A stretch of DNA of 8,162 nt. Source: Acidimicrobiales bacterium (lineage in GTDB: Bacteria; Actinomycetota; Acidimicrobiia; Acidimicrobiales; Bog-793). The position numbers and the translations under genes were made by a program. Positions 1 to 6,794 of the stretch are shown here, one piece after another. The stretch's first letter is position 1; the number at the start of each line of letters is the position of its first letter. The notes under the pieces are model-generated. The model was given only the letters and a program-made list of their open reading frames with translations, was not told the origin of the DNA and did not search any database. Where the stretch lies: contig JASHRK010000374.1 in assembly GCA_030037405.1 (NCBI GenBank), positions 1 to 8,162 on the forward strand. Reading direction: 5' to 3'.

Positions 1-986
1 CGGGGAGCACGGCCGGCTCCTCGGACGTCGAGATCGCCTTGTTCAATCCCGAGGCAACCCCTGCCGTCGCCGATCTCACTATCGACACGGCTACGGGAGC
101 GGTCGCCCCGGCCGCCTTCCAAGGGGTCGTCGTCAGTCCCTCGAGCCTTGTCGTCCTCGACCTCTCCCGTTTCGTCCCCCAGCGCAAACAGGTTGACCTG
201 ACCGTCGACAGCCTCGTCGGAAGGGTGGTCATCGGAGCGCTCTCGACTCTCCTGGCAAGAGTGGTCACGGCTCGCCTGGGCCCGGCGCACGCGTACGTTC
301 AGACGGGCCAGTCTCTCTCGGTCGGGGTTGGCAGAGCGCTCACGAGGTGGATCATGGCGCTGGCGCCGGTCGGCTCGAGCGGGTCCGGCACCGTGCGGCT
401 GTTCGATCCAGGTTCCCGGCCGGCGTCGGCCACGGTCGAGAGCGAGGTGGACGGGCGTCTCGCCACGCTCTCTCTCAGGCTCTCCCCGGGCACGAGCGGG
501 ACCTCCATGGCAAGCCCGGGTGCCGGCGTCCTGACGGTACGGAGCGCTCGAGGCGTCGGTCTCGCCGCCGAGTACCAGTACGACGAGACCCTTGCAAAGG
601 GCAGGGTCTCCGTCGTATCGGCCTCTGCTGTGACGATCACGCCCTCTACCTGGGTCTTGCCGGGAGCAACGACGGGAAGGGGCCTCGACGAGAGCATCGT
701 CGTGACCAACGCCTCCTCGAGAGCCGTCTCGGTCACCGTCGACGAGCTGCTGCCGGCTCCGGCGAGCGGCGCCGGAGTGGTCGCCCCGCCCCAGCTGACC
801 ACCCTCGACCTGGGGCCGATGACGTCCCGCTCCGTGCCTCTCAGCTCTCTCCTGGCGGTCTCGAGCGGGGCGACGAGCTTCGGTCTCGAGGTGAGAGGCT
901 CGGGCCCCATCCTCGTGGACGCCGAGCTCTTGCCGACGGCCAGAGGGTCGATCCCCGCGCTCGAGACGGCTATACCCGCCGGATGA
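1..986 (+). CDS. DUF5719-like secreted/envelope protein, C-terminal part (5' end outside window)
   Basis: The reading frame is open from base 3, giving 327 visible residues before the TGA at 984-986. The true start lies upstream, and the TTG at 39 is an internal codon. The product is low in charge and Cys and very rich in Ser, Thr, Val, Ala, Gly and Leu. It has alternating short beta-like stretches, for example DVEIALFNPE near the window start and DESIVVTNASS near position 690. These resemble the repeated 'ANP'-type strands of actinobacterial DUF5719 proteins, which are predicted extracytoplasmic. No catalytic motif is visible and I do not know a biochemical function. In other actinobacteria I recall a DUF5719 gene near a family 2 glycosyltransferase, whiB and phosphomannomutase, which agrees with manB 3 kb downstream here. 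It ends 17 bases before the convergent ftsH stop. The family call is from sequence character and context, not from an alignment. Confidence 0.6.
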   Translation, partial: GSTAGSSDVEIALFNPEATPAVADLTIDTATGAVAPAAFQGVVVSPSSLVVLDLSRFVPQRKQVDLTVDSLVGRVVIGALSTLLARVVTARLGPAHAYVQTGQSLSVGVGRALTRWIMALAPVGSSGSGTVRLFDPGSRPASATVESEVDGRLATLSLRLSPGTSGTSMASPGAGVLTVRSARGVGLAAEYQYDETLAKGRVSVVSASAVTITPSTWVLPGATTGRGLDESIVVTNASSRAVSVTVDELLPAPASGAGVVAPPQLTTLDLGPMTSRSVPLSSLLAVSSGATSFGLEVRGSGPILVDAELLPTARGSIPALETAIPAG

Positions 987-1003
987 CGCGGGTGGCGGGG
1001 GTG

Positions 1004-3262
1004 CTAGTCGGCAGCGTCCCCCGAGGCTTCCGATCCCGGACGAGAGCCGTCTGACCCGGCCGGTCCGGCCGGTCCGCCCGCGCCGTTGGAGCCGCCAGAG
1101 CCGTTGGCAGGAGCCGAGGCAGGCGGGACGAGGGGTGGCCCGCCGAGCGGGGAGACGCTCGGGGGAGCGGGCATGGCTCCGGCCGACGGGCCGGGCTGCG
1201 GGGCCGGGGCGGTCGGGACCGTCGGGGGAGCCCAGGGCATCTGGCCGACGTGAGCCGGAACTTGCTCCGGCAGAGGCGCCGGGGCCGGGATGCCCGCCGA
1301 GCTCGCACCCGCCAGTGCTGGCGCATAGCGTTCGGCCTGCGAACCCGGCTTGCCCTCCGCTCCGTGCACGGGCCGCCCGTACTGCTCGTCGACGAGGCGC
1401 GCTATCTCCGCACCGTCCACCGTCTCTCGCTCGAGGAGCGCTCGCGCCACCTCGCCCAGCCCCTTGCGATGCTCCGTCAGCACCTTCTCGGCCCGCATCT
1501 CCTGGGCTCGCAGGATGCGCTCTATCTCCTGGTCGACCACGCGGCTCGTGTCCTCGGAGTAGTCGCGGGTGTGCATGAGGTCCTCTCCGAGAAACACCTG
1601 CCCTTGCGATCCCCAGGCCATCGGCCCGATTCGGTCGGACATGCCCCACTCGCGAACCATCTTGCGGGCGAGCTCGGTGTTGCGCTGCAGGTCGTCGCTC
1701 GCACCCGTCGAGAGGCCGTCGTAGACGAGCTTCTCGGCCACACGGCCGCCCATCCGGACGCAAAGCGAGTCCTCGATGTACTCCTTGCGGTAGATGTGCA
1801 GCTCCTCGGCCGGGAGCTGCTGGGTCACCCCGAGAGCCATCCCGGTCGGGATGATGCTCACCTTGAGAAGGGGGTCGGCGTGCGGGAGCACGTAGGCAAG
1901 GACGGCGTGCCCGCCCTCGTGGAAGGCGACCCGTTCCTTCTCGTCCTCCGAGAGCACCATCGAGTCACGTTGCTGGCCCATTAGGACACGGTCGCGGGCG
2001 GCGTCGAAGTCCCGCATCTCGACGTACGGGCTCCCCCGACGGACGGCGTGAAGAGCGGCTTCGTTGACGAGGTTGGCCAGCTCGGCACCGCTCATGCCGG
2101 GCGTTCCCCTCGCCACGATCGTGAGGTCGACGTCGGGGCCGATGCGCTTGTCCCGGCAGTGCACCTGCAGTATGGGTATGCGCTCTTCCAGATCGGGGAG
2201 AGGGACGACGATCTGGCGGTCGAAGCGGCCGGGCCGAAGCAGCGCCGGGTCGAGGATGTCGGGCCGGTTGGTGGCGGCCATGATCACGACGCCCTCGGCC
2301 GGGTCGAAGCCGTCCATCTCGTTCAGCATCTGGTTGAGCGTCTGCTCGCGCTCGTCGTGACCACCACCGAGACCGGCGCCACGCTTCCGTCCGATGGAGT
2401 CGATCTCGTCGATGAAGATGATCGCCGGCGCCTGCTTGCGCGCCGTCTGGAAGAGGTCTCGCACCCTGCTCGCGCCGACGCCCACGAACATCTCCATGAA
2501 GTCCGAACCGCTCACAGAAAGAAACGGCACCCCTGCCTCGCCAGCCACCGCCCGGGCAAGGAGCGTCTTGCCGGTGCCGGGGGGCCCGACGAGCAGCACG
2601 CCCTTCGGGACGCGTGCCCCGATGTCACGGAAGCGGCCCGAGCTCTTCAGGAACTCGACGACCTCACTGATCTCTTGCTTGACGCCCATGTAGCCGGCGA
2701 CGTCGTTGAAGGTGGTGCGGGGCCGCTCGGTCGTGTACAGCCGCGCCCGAGAGCGTCCGATGGACATGATGCCGGACATCTGGCCCTGGGCCCGGCGCTG
2801 GAACCACCAGATGAAGGCGATGATGAGAAGGAAGGGAAGCAGGTAGATGAGGAAGTCGGAGAGCAGGCTGCTCGGCGGCGACGAGAAGCTCAGCTTCACC
2901 CCCTCCGAGTAGAGGTCGTTCTGGATGCCAGTCGGCAGCGGCATACCCGCCGTCGTGGAGTAGCTCTGGCCGTCGGCGAGCTTTCCGGTGATGACCCCGG
3001 ACTCGTTGTCGTAGGTGGCCGAGGCGATCACCTTGGCCGAGACGTCCTTGCGGAACTGGCTGTAGCTGAGCTGCTTGACGTTGCTCTGGGAGAAGGCGTG
3101 CGAGAGGAAGAGAACGAGCACGACCACGAGGGCGAGAGCAATGAGCCAGCGCCACGGTTGCTCGGACTGGCCCGAGGGACGCCCCGAGCTGCCCGAGTTG
3201 CCCGGCCGCAGATCCTGCGGATTGCGATTCACGCGAACATCGTAGGCGTGCCAGACACCCAC
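1004..3262 (-). CDS. ftsH: ATP-dependent zinc metalloprotease FtsH
   Basis: Membrane-anchored AAA+ protease that extracts and degrades membrane and short-lived cytosolic proteins as a hexamer. At 752 residues it is longer than E. coli FtsH (about 644). Hydrophobic segments lie at about 37-57 and 134-154, flanking an extracytoplasmic domain. The AAA module has Walker A GPPGTGKT (226-233), pore motif MFVGVGA (258-264), Walker B FIDEID (283-288) and a second region of homology with the RPGRFDR arginine finger (343-349). The zinc site is HEGGH (448-452), with the likely third ligand Asp524 in STGASDDL. Residues from about 633 onward form a Pro/Ala/Gly-rich, probably disordered tail. The GTG start at 3262 gives an N-terminus before TM1 of about 36 residues. 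A second in-frame GTG at 3232 would remove 10 residues. Neither has a good Shine-Dalgarno. The first start overlaps the divergent CPBP gene by 15 bases and the second does not. Identity is certain; the start is not. Confidence 0.97.
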   Translation of the reverse strand: MGVWHAYDVRVNRNPQDLRPGNSGSSGRPSGQSEQPWRWLIALALVVVLVLFLSHAFSQSNVKQLSYSQFRKDVSAKVIASATYDNESGVITGKLADGQSYSTTAGMPLPTGIQNDLYSEGVKLSFSSPPSSLLSDFLIYLLPFLLIIAFIWWFQRRAQGQMSGIMSIGRSRARLYTTERPRTTFNDVAGYMGVKQEISEVVEFLKSSGRFRDIGARVPKGVLLVGPPGTGKTLLARAVAGEAGVPFLSVSGSDFMEMFVGVGASRVRDLFQTARKQAPAIIFIDEIDSIGRKRGAGLGGGHDEREQTLNQMLNEMDGFDPAEGVVIMAATNRPDILDPALLRPGRFDRQIVVPLPDLEERIPILQVHCRDKRIGPDVDLTIVARGTPGMSGAELANLVNEAALHAVRRGSPYVEMRDFDAARDRVLMGQQRDSMVLSEDEKERVAFHEGGHAVLAYVLPHADPLLKVSIIPTGMALGVTQQLPAEELHIYRKEYIEDSLCVRMGGRVAEKLVYDGLSTGASDDLQRNTELARKMVREWGMSDRIGPMAWGSQGQVFLGEDLMHTRDYSEDTSRVVDQEIERILRAQEMRAEKVLTEHRKGLGEVARALLERETVDGAEIARLVDEQYGRPVHGAEGKPGSQAERYAPALAGASSAGIPAPAPLPEQVPAHVGQMPWAPPTVPTAPAPQPGPSAGAMPAPPSVSPLGGPPLVPPASAPANGSGGSNGAGGPAGPAGSDGSRPGSEASGDAAD

Positions 3263-4087
3263 TCAGGCGGCGGGCGCCGTCTGTCGCTCGGAACTCCTAC
3301 GTCGGGCAACTCGTTCGGGATCGTCGAGGCGCTCTTCGGCCTTGCCGCCGGCTTCCTCCTCTCTGCTCTCGCGCTCTCTCTCTACGATTCTGCCGCCCAC
3401 GTGACGTCGTCTCAGGTCACCTTCGGCCAAGACGTCGTGAGCCTCTTCGCCCTCTGGACAGGTTTCGCTGGCGCCGCCGTCGTCGCCTCCCGGCTAAGGG
3501 TTGCTGCTCCCCCGACGGCCGTCGGAATCCCTGGTCCGGCTCGTGCCGAGGCCGTCCGCCGGGGCGCCGGCTCCTTCCTGAGCGACTTCGGCGTGCGCCT
3601 GCGCCCGTTTCCGGACATACCCCTCGGCATCGCCATAGGTGTCGCGGCCCAGCTCCTTCTCGTCCCGCTCTTCGAGCTCCCGCTCCAGCCGTTCGTCCCT
3701 CACCTGGCAGAGAAGCTCGGGCATCCGACCAAGGAGCTCCTCGGCCCTGCCCAGTCGGGCGGTACGGCCGAGCTCGTCGTCATGGCGCTCCTCGTCTGCG
3801 TCGGCAGCCCGGTGGTGGAGGAGCTCTTCTTCCGCGGGCTCTTGCTGCGGGGACTTCTCGGTCGCCTCTCCCCCCTCGGGTCGAAGCTCGGTCCGGCGGT
3901 GTCGGTCGTCGTGACCGGCCTCGTCTTCGCTCTGGTGCACTTCGAGGCTCTCGAGTTCCTCGGCCTCGCCGTTCTCGGCATCGTCCTGTCGCTCCTCGCC
4001 TGGCGATCGGGGCGTCTCGGGCCGTCGATCGTCGCCCATATGGCCTTCAACGCGACGGCGGTGATCGCCTACGCGTTCGCCCACTAG
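3248..4087 (+). CDS. CPBP family intramembrane glutamic endopeptidase (Abi/Rce1-like)
   Basis: A 279-residue polytopic membrane protein. All three signatures of the CPBP/Abi family are present: motif 1 EELFFRG (Glu191, Glu192, Arg196), motif 2 FALVH (Phe227, His231) and motif 3 HMAFN (His264, Asn268). Together they form the glutamate/histidine active site of Rce1-type intramembrane proteases. Hydrophobic segments lie at roughly 24-45, 63-82, 124-146, 174-190, 216-230, 236-252 and 258-278. Substrate is unknown. Family members process prenylated proteins, mature or protect against bacteriocins, or act in secretion. The frame stays open far upstream, antisense to ftsH, so the start is inferred. 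GTG at 3248 is the last start codon that keeps the first hydrophobic segment; the next is GTG 3401, which loses it. No Shine-Dalgarno precedes 3248, so leaderless translation is possible. The stop is 14 bases before manB, suggesting co-transcription. Confidence 0.88.
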   Translation: MPDTHSGGGRRLSLGTPTSGNSFGIVEALFGLAAGFLLSALALSLYDSAAHVTSSQVTFGQDVVSLFALWTGFAGAAVVASRLRVAAPPTAVGIPGPARAEAVRRGAGSFLSDFGVRLRPFPDIPLGIAIGVAAQLLLVPLFELPLQPFVPHLAEKLGHPTKELLGPAQSGGTAELVVMALLVCVGSPVVEELFFRGLLLRGLLGRLSPLGSKLGPAVSVVVTGLVFALVHFEALEFLGLAVLGIVLSLLAWRSGRLGPSIVAHMAFNATAVIAYAFAH

Positions 4088-4101
4088 GCTCGCCGGTCGG
4101 C

Positions 4102-5517
4102 ATGGACCCCGATTCGAGATTGGCGCCTGTCTTCAAGGCGTACGACATCCGAGGCACGGTCCCTGACCAGCTCGACGAGCGCATCGTGCACAGCATCGGC
4201 CACGCGTTCGCCGAGTTCGTCCGCAACGAGGACGGAGCCTCCCGGGTGCTCATAGGCCGGGACATGCGCGAGTCCGGCCTCTCGTTGTCCGAGGCTTTCA
4301 CGGCGGGAGTCCAGCGAGCCGGTCTCGGCGTCGTAGACGCGGGGTTGGTCTCGACAGACCTCATGTACTTCTCCTCGGGGGCTCTCGCCCTGCCCGGCGC
4401 GATGCTCACGGCATCGCACAATCCCGCTTCGTACAACGGCATCAAGCTGTGCCGGTCTGGTGCCCGGCCCATCGGGCGCAACACCGGGCTGCAGCAGATC
4501 CGCAGGCGCGCCGAGGAGGCATCGCGCAACCCGGCCTCGAGCCGGCAGGAGGTCGACGCCGGAAAGGTGGAGCACGTCGATCTCCTCGCCGAGTTCGCCC
4601 GCCACGTCCACTCCTTCGTCGACGTCGACTCGCTGAGGCCGCTTCGGGTCATCGCCGACACTGCCAACGGCATGGGGGGCATCGTCGCCCCTGCGGTGCT
4701 GGGCGGTCTCGGTCTCGATCTCGAGATCCTCTACGGCGAGCTCGACGGCAGCTTCCCCAACCACCCTGCAGACCCGATCCAGCCCGAGAACCTCGTCGAC
4801 CTCCGGGAGAGGGTGCGCCAGACCGGAGCCGACGTCGGCCTCGCCTTCGACGGCGACGCCGATCGTGTCTTCCTCGTCGACGAGAAGACCGAGCCGCTCT
4901 CGGGCTCCGTCACGACCGCCATCGTGGCCGCCGAGATGCTGCAGCAGCATCCTGGCGAGACGATCCTCTACAACCTCGTCTGCTCCAAGGCAGTGCCTGA
5001 GGTGATCGCCGAGCGGGGAGGCACGGCCGTTCGGACCCGGGTCGGCCACTCGTTCATCAAGGAGCTGATGGCGACGACAGGCGCCATCTTCGGGGGGGAG
5101 CACAGCGGCCACTACTACTTCCGCGAGAACTACCGGGCGGACTCGGGGATCATCGCGGCCATCATCGTCCTCTCGGTGATGTCGAAGGCCGGTCTTCCCC
5201 TCTCCGAGCTGCGCATGCCGTTCGAGCGTTACTGCGCGTCCGGGGAGATCAACACAGAGGTGGGCGACGCCGATGTCGTGCTGGCCGGCGTGCACGACAC
5301 CTACGCCCGGCTCGGCGCCAAGATCGACCATCTCGACGGCTTGAGCGTCGACATGGGGCAGTGGTGGTTCAACCTGCGTCCTTCGAACACCGAGCCGTTG
5401 CTCCGCCTGAACCTGGAAGCTCGGGACGCCCCGTCGTGCCGCGAGCGCGTGAGCTGGGTGCTCGCGCTCGTCCGTGACCTCGACAGAAGGAAGGAGTCTG
5501 ACGATGCCGCTCGATGA
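4102..5517 (+). CDS. manB: Phosphomannomutase/phosphoglucomutase (alpha-D-phosphohexomutase)
   Basis: Interconverts mannose-6-P and mannose-1-P (and/or the glucose phosphates), supplying GDP-mannose for glycans. The 471-residue length is typical. Domain order is complete. The N-terminal signature FKAYDIRG is at 11-18. The active-site phosphoserine loop TASHNP is at 103-108, with Ser105 as phosphoserine. The Mg2+ loop DGDADR is at 250-255, with Asp250, Asp252 and Asp254. The sugar-specificity loop GEHSGH is at 332-337, and the domain 4 phosphate-binding loop RPSNTEP is at 426-432. A GEHSGH loop is the form seen in dual-specific PMM/PGM enzymes. The ATG at 4102 places the signature at the usual distance from the N-terminus, though no strong Shine-Dalgarno is visible. 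The 3' end overlaps the next gene by 14 bases and carries that gene's ribosome binding site. It corresponds to the manB/pmmA gene that precedes tobH in mycobacteria. Whether it prefers mannose or glucose phosphate cannot be read from sequence. Confidence 0.95.
   Translation: MDPDSRLAPVFKAYDIRGTVPDQLDERIVHSIGHAFAEFVRNEDGASRVLIGRDMRESGLSLSEAFTAGVQRAGLGVVDAGLVSTDLMYFSSGALALPGAMLTASHNPASYNGIKLCRSGARPIGRNTGLQQIRRRAEEASRNPASSRQEVDAGKVEHVDLLAEFARHVHSFVDVDSLRPLRVIADTANGMGGIVAPAVLGGLGLDLEILYGELDGSFPNHPADPIQPENLVDLRERVRQTGADVGLAFDGDADRVFLVDEKTEPLSGSVTTAIVAAEMLQQHPGETILYNLVCSKAVPEVIAERGGTAVRTRVGHSFIKELMATTGAIFGGEHSGHYYFRENYRADSGIIAAIIVLSVMSKAGLPLSELRMPFERYCASGEINTEVGDADVVLAGVHDTYARLGAKIDHLDGLSVDMGQWWFNLRPSNTEPLLRLNLEARDAPSCRERVSWVLALVRDLDRRKESDDAAR
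5491..5496 (+). promoter_or_regulatory. Shine-Dalgarno AAGGAG for the Trm112-like gene
   Basis: AAGGAG lies seven bases before the ATG at 5504 and within the last codons of manB. It decides the start of the small gene in favour of 5504 over the upstream in-frame GTG at 5474, which has no such site. It is the clearest ribosome binding site in the window. Confidence 0.8.
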
Positions 5518-5746
5518 ACGCTTGCTCGAGATCCTCGCCTGCCCCGAGGACAAAGGTCCGCTCCTGTACTTCGAGGACGAGGACTTGCTCTACAACCCGC
5601 GGCTCAAGCGCCGTTACCGAATAGACGGCTCGATCCCGGTGCTGTTGGTCGAGGAGTCCGAGACGGTGAGCGACGCCGAGCACGAACGCCTCCTTGCCAA
5701 GGCAGAGAGCAAAGGCATCCGGCCGACGTTCTCCGAGCGACAGTGA
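5504..5746 (+). CDS. Trm112-like protein (UPF0434/DUF343 type), single-cysteine variant
   Basis: An 80-residue protein starting MPLDERLLEILACPEDKGPL, the classic opening of bacterial Trm112/YcaR-type proteins. The second family hallmark, a DGSIPVLLVEE stretch, is at 41-51. In eukaryotes and archaea Trm112 is an activating partner of methyltransferases acting on tRNA, rRNA and release factors. The role of the bacterial form is less clear. The usual zinc-type CxxC has become CPED (Cys13 followed by Asp16) and no other Cys is present, so it cannot form the four-Cys zinc site. The start is set by the AAGGAG at 5491. The gene overlaps manB by 14 bases and its stop overlaps the GTG of the SIS gene (GTGA), so translation is probably coupled. 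In other actinobacteria a Trm112-like gene commonly sits between the phosphomannomutase and the TobH-type isomerase genes, as here. Confidence 0.88.
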   Translation: MPLDERLLEILACPEDKGPLLYFEDEDLLYNPRLKRRYRIDGSIPVLLVEESETVSDAEHERLLAKAESKGIRPTFSERQ

Positions 5747-6792
5747 CCGGCCCCGGGACGGGCACGCCGTGGCTCGAGCTCGACAGCGAGAGGATCCTCG
5801 AGGCGACAGCCGCGCTGCCCGATCACCTCCGGGGTGCTCTCGCTGCCGAGACATCGGCTGAGATTGCTCCGGGCGCCCGTCTCGTCGCGGTTCTCGGCAT
5901 GGGCGGGAGCGGCGTTGCCGGGGCGGCGCTGCAGGCATACGCCGCCACCCGGAGCCCTCTGCCGGTCGTCCTCGTGCGCGGCTACGACGTACCGGTCTTC
6001 GTCGGTCCGGACGCCCTCGTCTTCGCCGTGTCGTTCTCCGGAGAGACCGAGGAGACTCTCGAGGCCGCCGAGAGCTGTATCAAGCGCGGCGCGAGGGTGG
6101 TCGGCGTCACGAGCGGCGGCTCGCTCGCCTCCCTCGTCTCTGCGGCAGGTGGACACGTGCTGAGCATCCCGCAAGGGATCCCGGCGGCGCGGGCGGGCAT
6201 CGCCGCCATGACCGCACCGATGCTGCTCGCATGCGAGCACGCCGGTCTCCTTCAAGGGGCCGCACGCGATATCGAGCGCGCCGCCGAGCAGCTCGAGCGC
6301 CGGCTGCCGCCGCTCGTGGCGGGGGGAGGTGAGGCAAAGGAGATCGCCAGGCGGATCGGACGCACCGTCCCGCTCGTCCACGGAGGGGACGGGCTCGGCG
6401 CCGTCGCCGCCGCACGCTGGAAGACCCAGGTCAACGAGAACGCCAAAGCGCCGGCATTCCACGGTTCGCAACCGGAGGTGTGCCACAACGAGGTTTGCGG
6501 CTTCGGTCAGCACGGAGACGTCACGCGGCAGCTGCTCACTCTCGTGCAGCTCGAGATCCCCGGCGAGCATTGCGGGATCGCCCGCCGCCTCGGCCTCTTC
6601 GCCGAGATCGTCGCCGAGGCAGTGGGAGACGTCGTGAGAGTGACGGCGGCGGGGGAGGGAGACCTGGCAGGTTTCTTCGACCTCGTTGCGATCGGAGACG
6701 TCGTCTCGCTCCATCTGGCGGCGCGGGAGGGGGTCGATCCCGGGCCCGTACCGGTGCTCGGAGAGATCAAGCGGCGGGTGCGGGAACCCTGA
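5743..6792 (+). CDS. SIS-domain bifunctional phosphoglucose/phosphomannose isomerase-like protein (TobH type)
   Basis: A 349-residue protein with tandem SIS domains. It resembles the archaeal-type bifunctional phosphoglucose/phosphomannose isomerase family and mycobacterial TobH. Visible motifs are GMGGSGVAG (52-60), the sugar-phosphate loop SFSGETEET (97-105; usually SxSGNTEET), the inter-domain stretch RWKTQVNENAK (225-235), the family signature PEVCHNE (244-250, with Glu245 the likely catalytic base) and a C-terminal IKRRV containing Lys343. Predicted role is interconversion of fructose-6-P with mannose-6-P and/or glucose-6-P in the cytosol. It would feed mannose-6-P directly to the adjacent phosphomannomutase. 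The GTG start overlaps the preceding stop by four bases, with no strong ribosome binding site, which suggests re-initiation. It ends two bases before the SAHH-family gene. No classical cupin-type manA lies between them. Isomerase activity is inferred; some actinobacterial TobH-type proteins may be regulatory. Confidence 0.85.
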   Translation: MTGPGTGTPWLELDSERILEATAALPDHLRGALAAETSAEIAPGARLVAVLGMGGSGVAGAALQAYAATRSPLPVVLVRGYDVPVFVGPDALVFAVSFSGETEETLEAAESCIKRGARVVGVTSGGSLASLVSAAGGHVLSIPQGIPAARAGIAAMTAPMLLACEHAGLLQGAARDIERAAEQLERRLPPLVAGGGEAKEIARRIGRTVPLVHGGDGLGAVAAARWKTQVNENAKAPAFHGSQPEVCHNEVCGFGQHGDVTRQLLTLVQLEIPGEHCGIARRLGLFAEIVAEAVGDVVRVTAAGEGDLAGFFDLVAIGDVVSLHLAAREGVDPGPVPVLGEIKRRVREP

Positions 6793-6794
6793 CG

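Noticed and set aside
347..1054. Overlapping open frames on both strands within the DUF5719-like gene.
   Set aside because: They are Arg-rich or motif-free. The frame ending at 986 has a coherent beta-rich, low-charge composition and continues upstream out of the window.
1055..1080. Near-palindromic CCGGCCGG repeats that could be a terminator stem or protein-binding site.
   Set aside because: They lie inside the ftsH reading frame and simply encode its GPAGPAG tail; there is no T-run after them.
2048..3247. A frame on the + strand stays open for about 1.2 kb antisense to ftsH and runs into the CPBP gene, giving an apparent 679-residue protein.
   Set aside because: The part before 3248 is the complement of ftsH codons and has the Arg/Asp/His-rich, motif-free look of GC-rich antisense frames. 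Only the portion after about 3248 has membrane-protein character and CPBP motifs.
3395..3410. CACGTG palindrome just before the internal GTG at 3401.
   Set aside because: A six-base palindrome is expected by chance at this GC content and lies inside the probable CPBP coding region; no regulator is implied.
5474..5503. Upstream GTG start for the Trm112-like gene.
   Set aside because: It would add ten residues not seen in the family, and the AAGGAG at 5491 is perfectly spaced for the ATG at 5504.
4084..5553. A 489-residue open frame on the - strand opposite manB.
   Set aside because: manB carries every catalytic motif on the + strand. The antisense frame is a codon-bias shadow with no recognisable domain.
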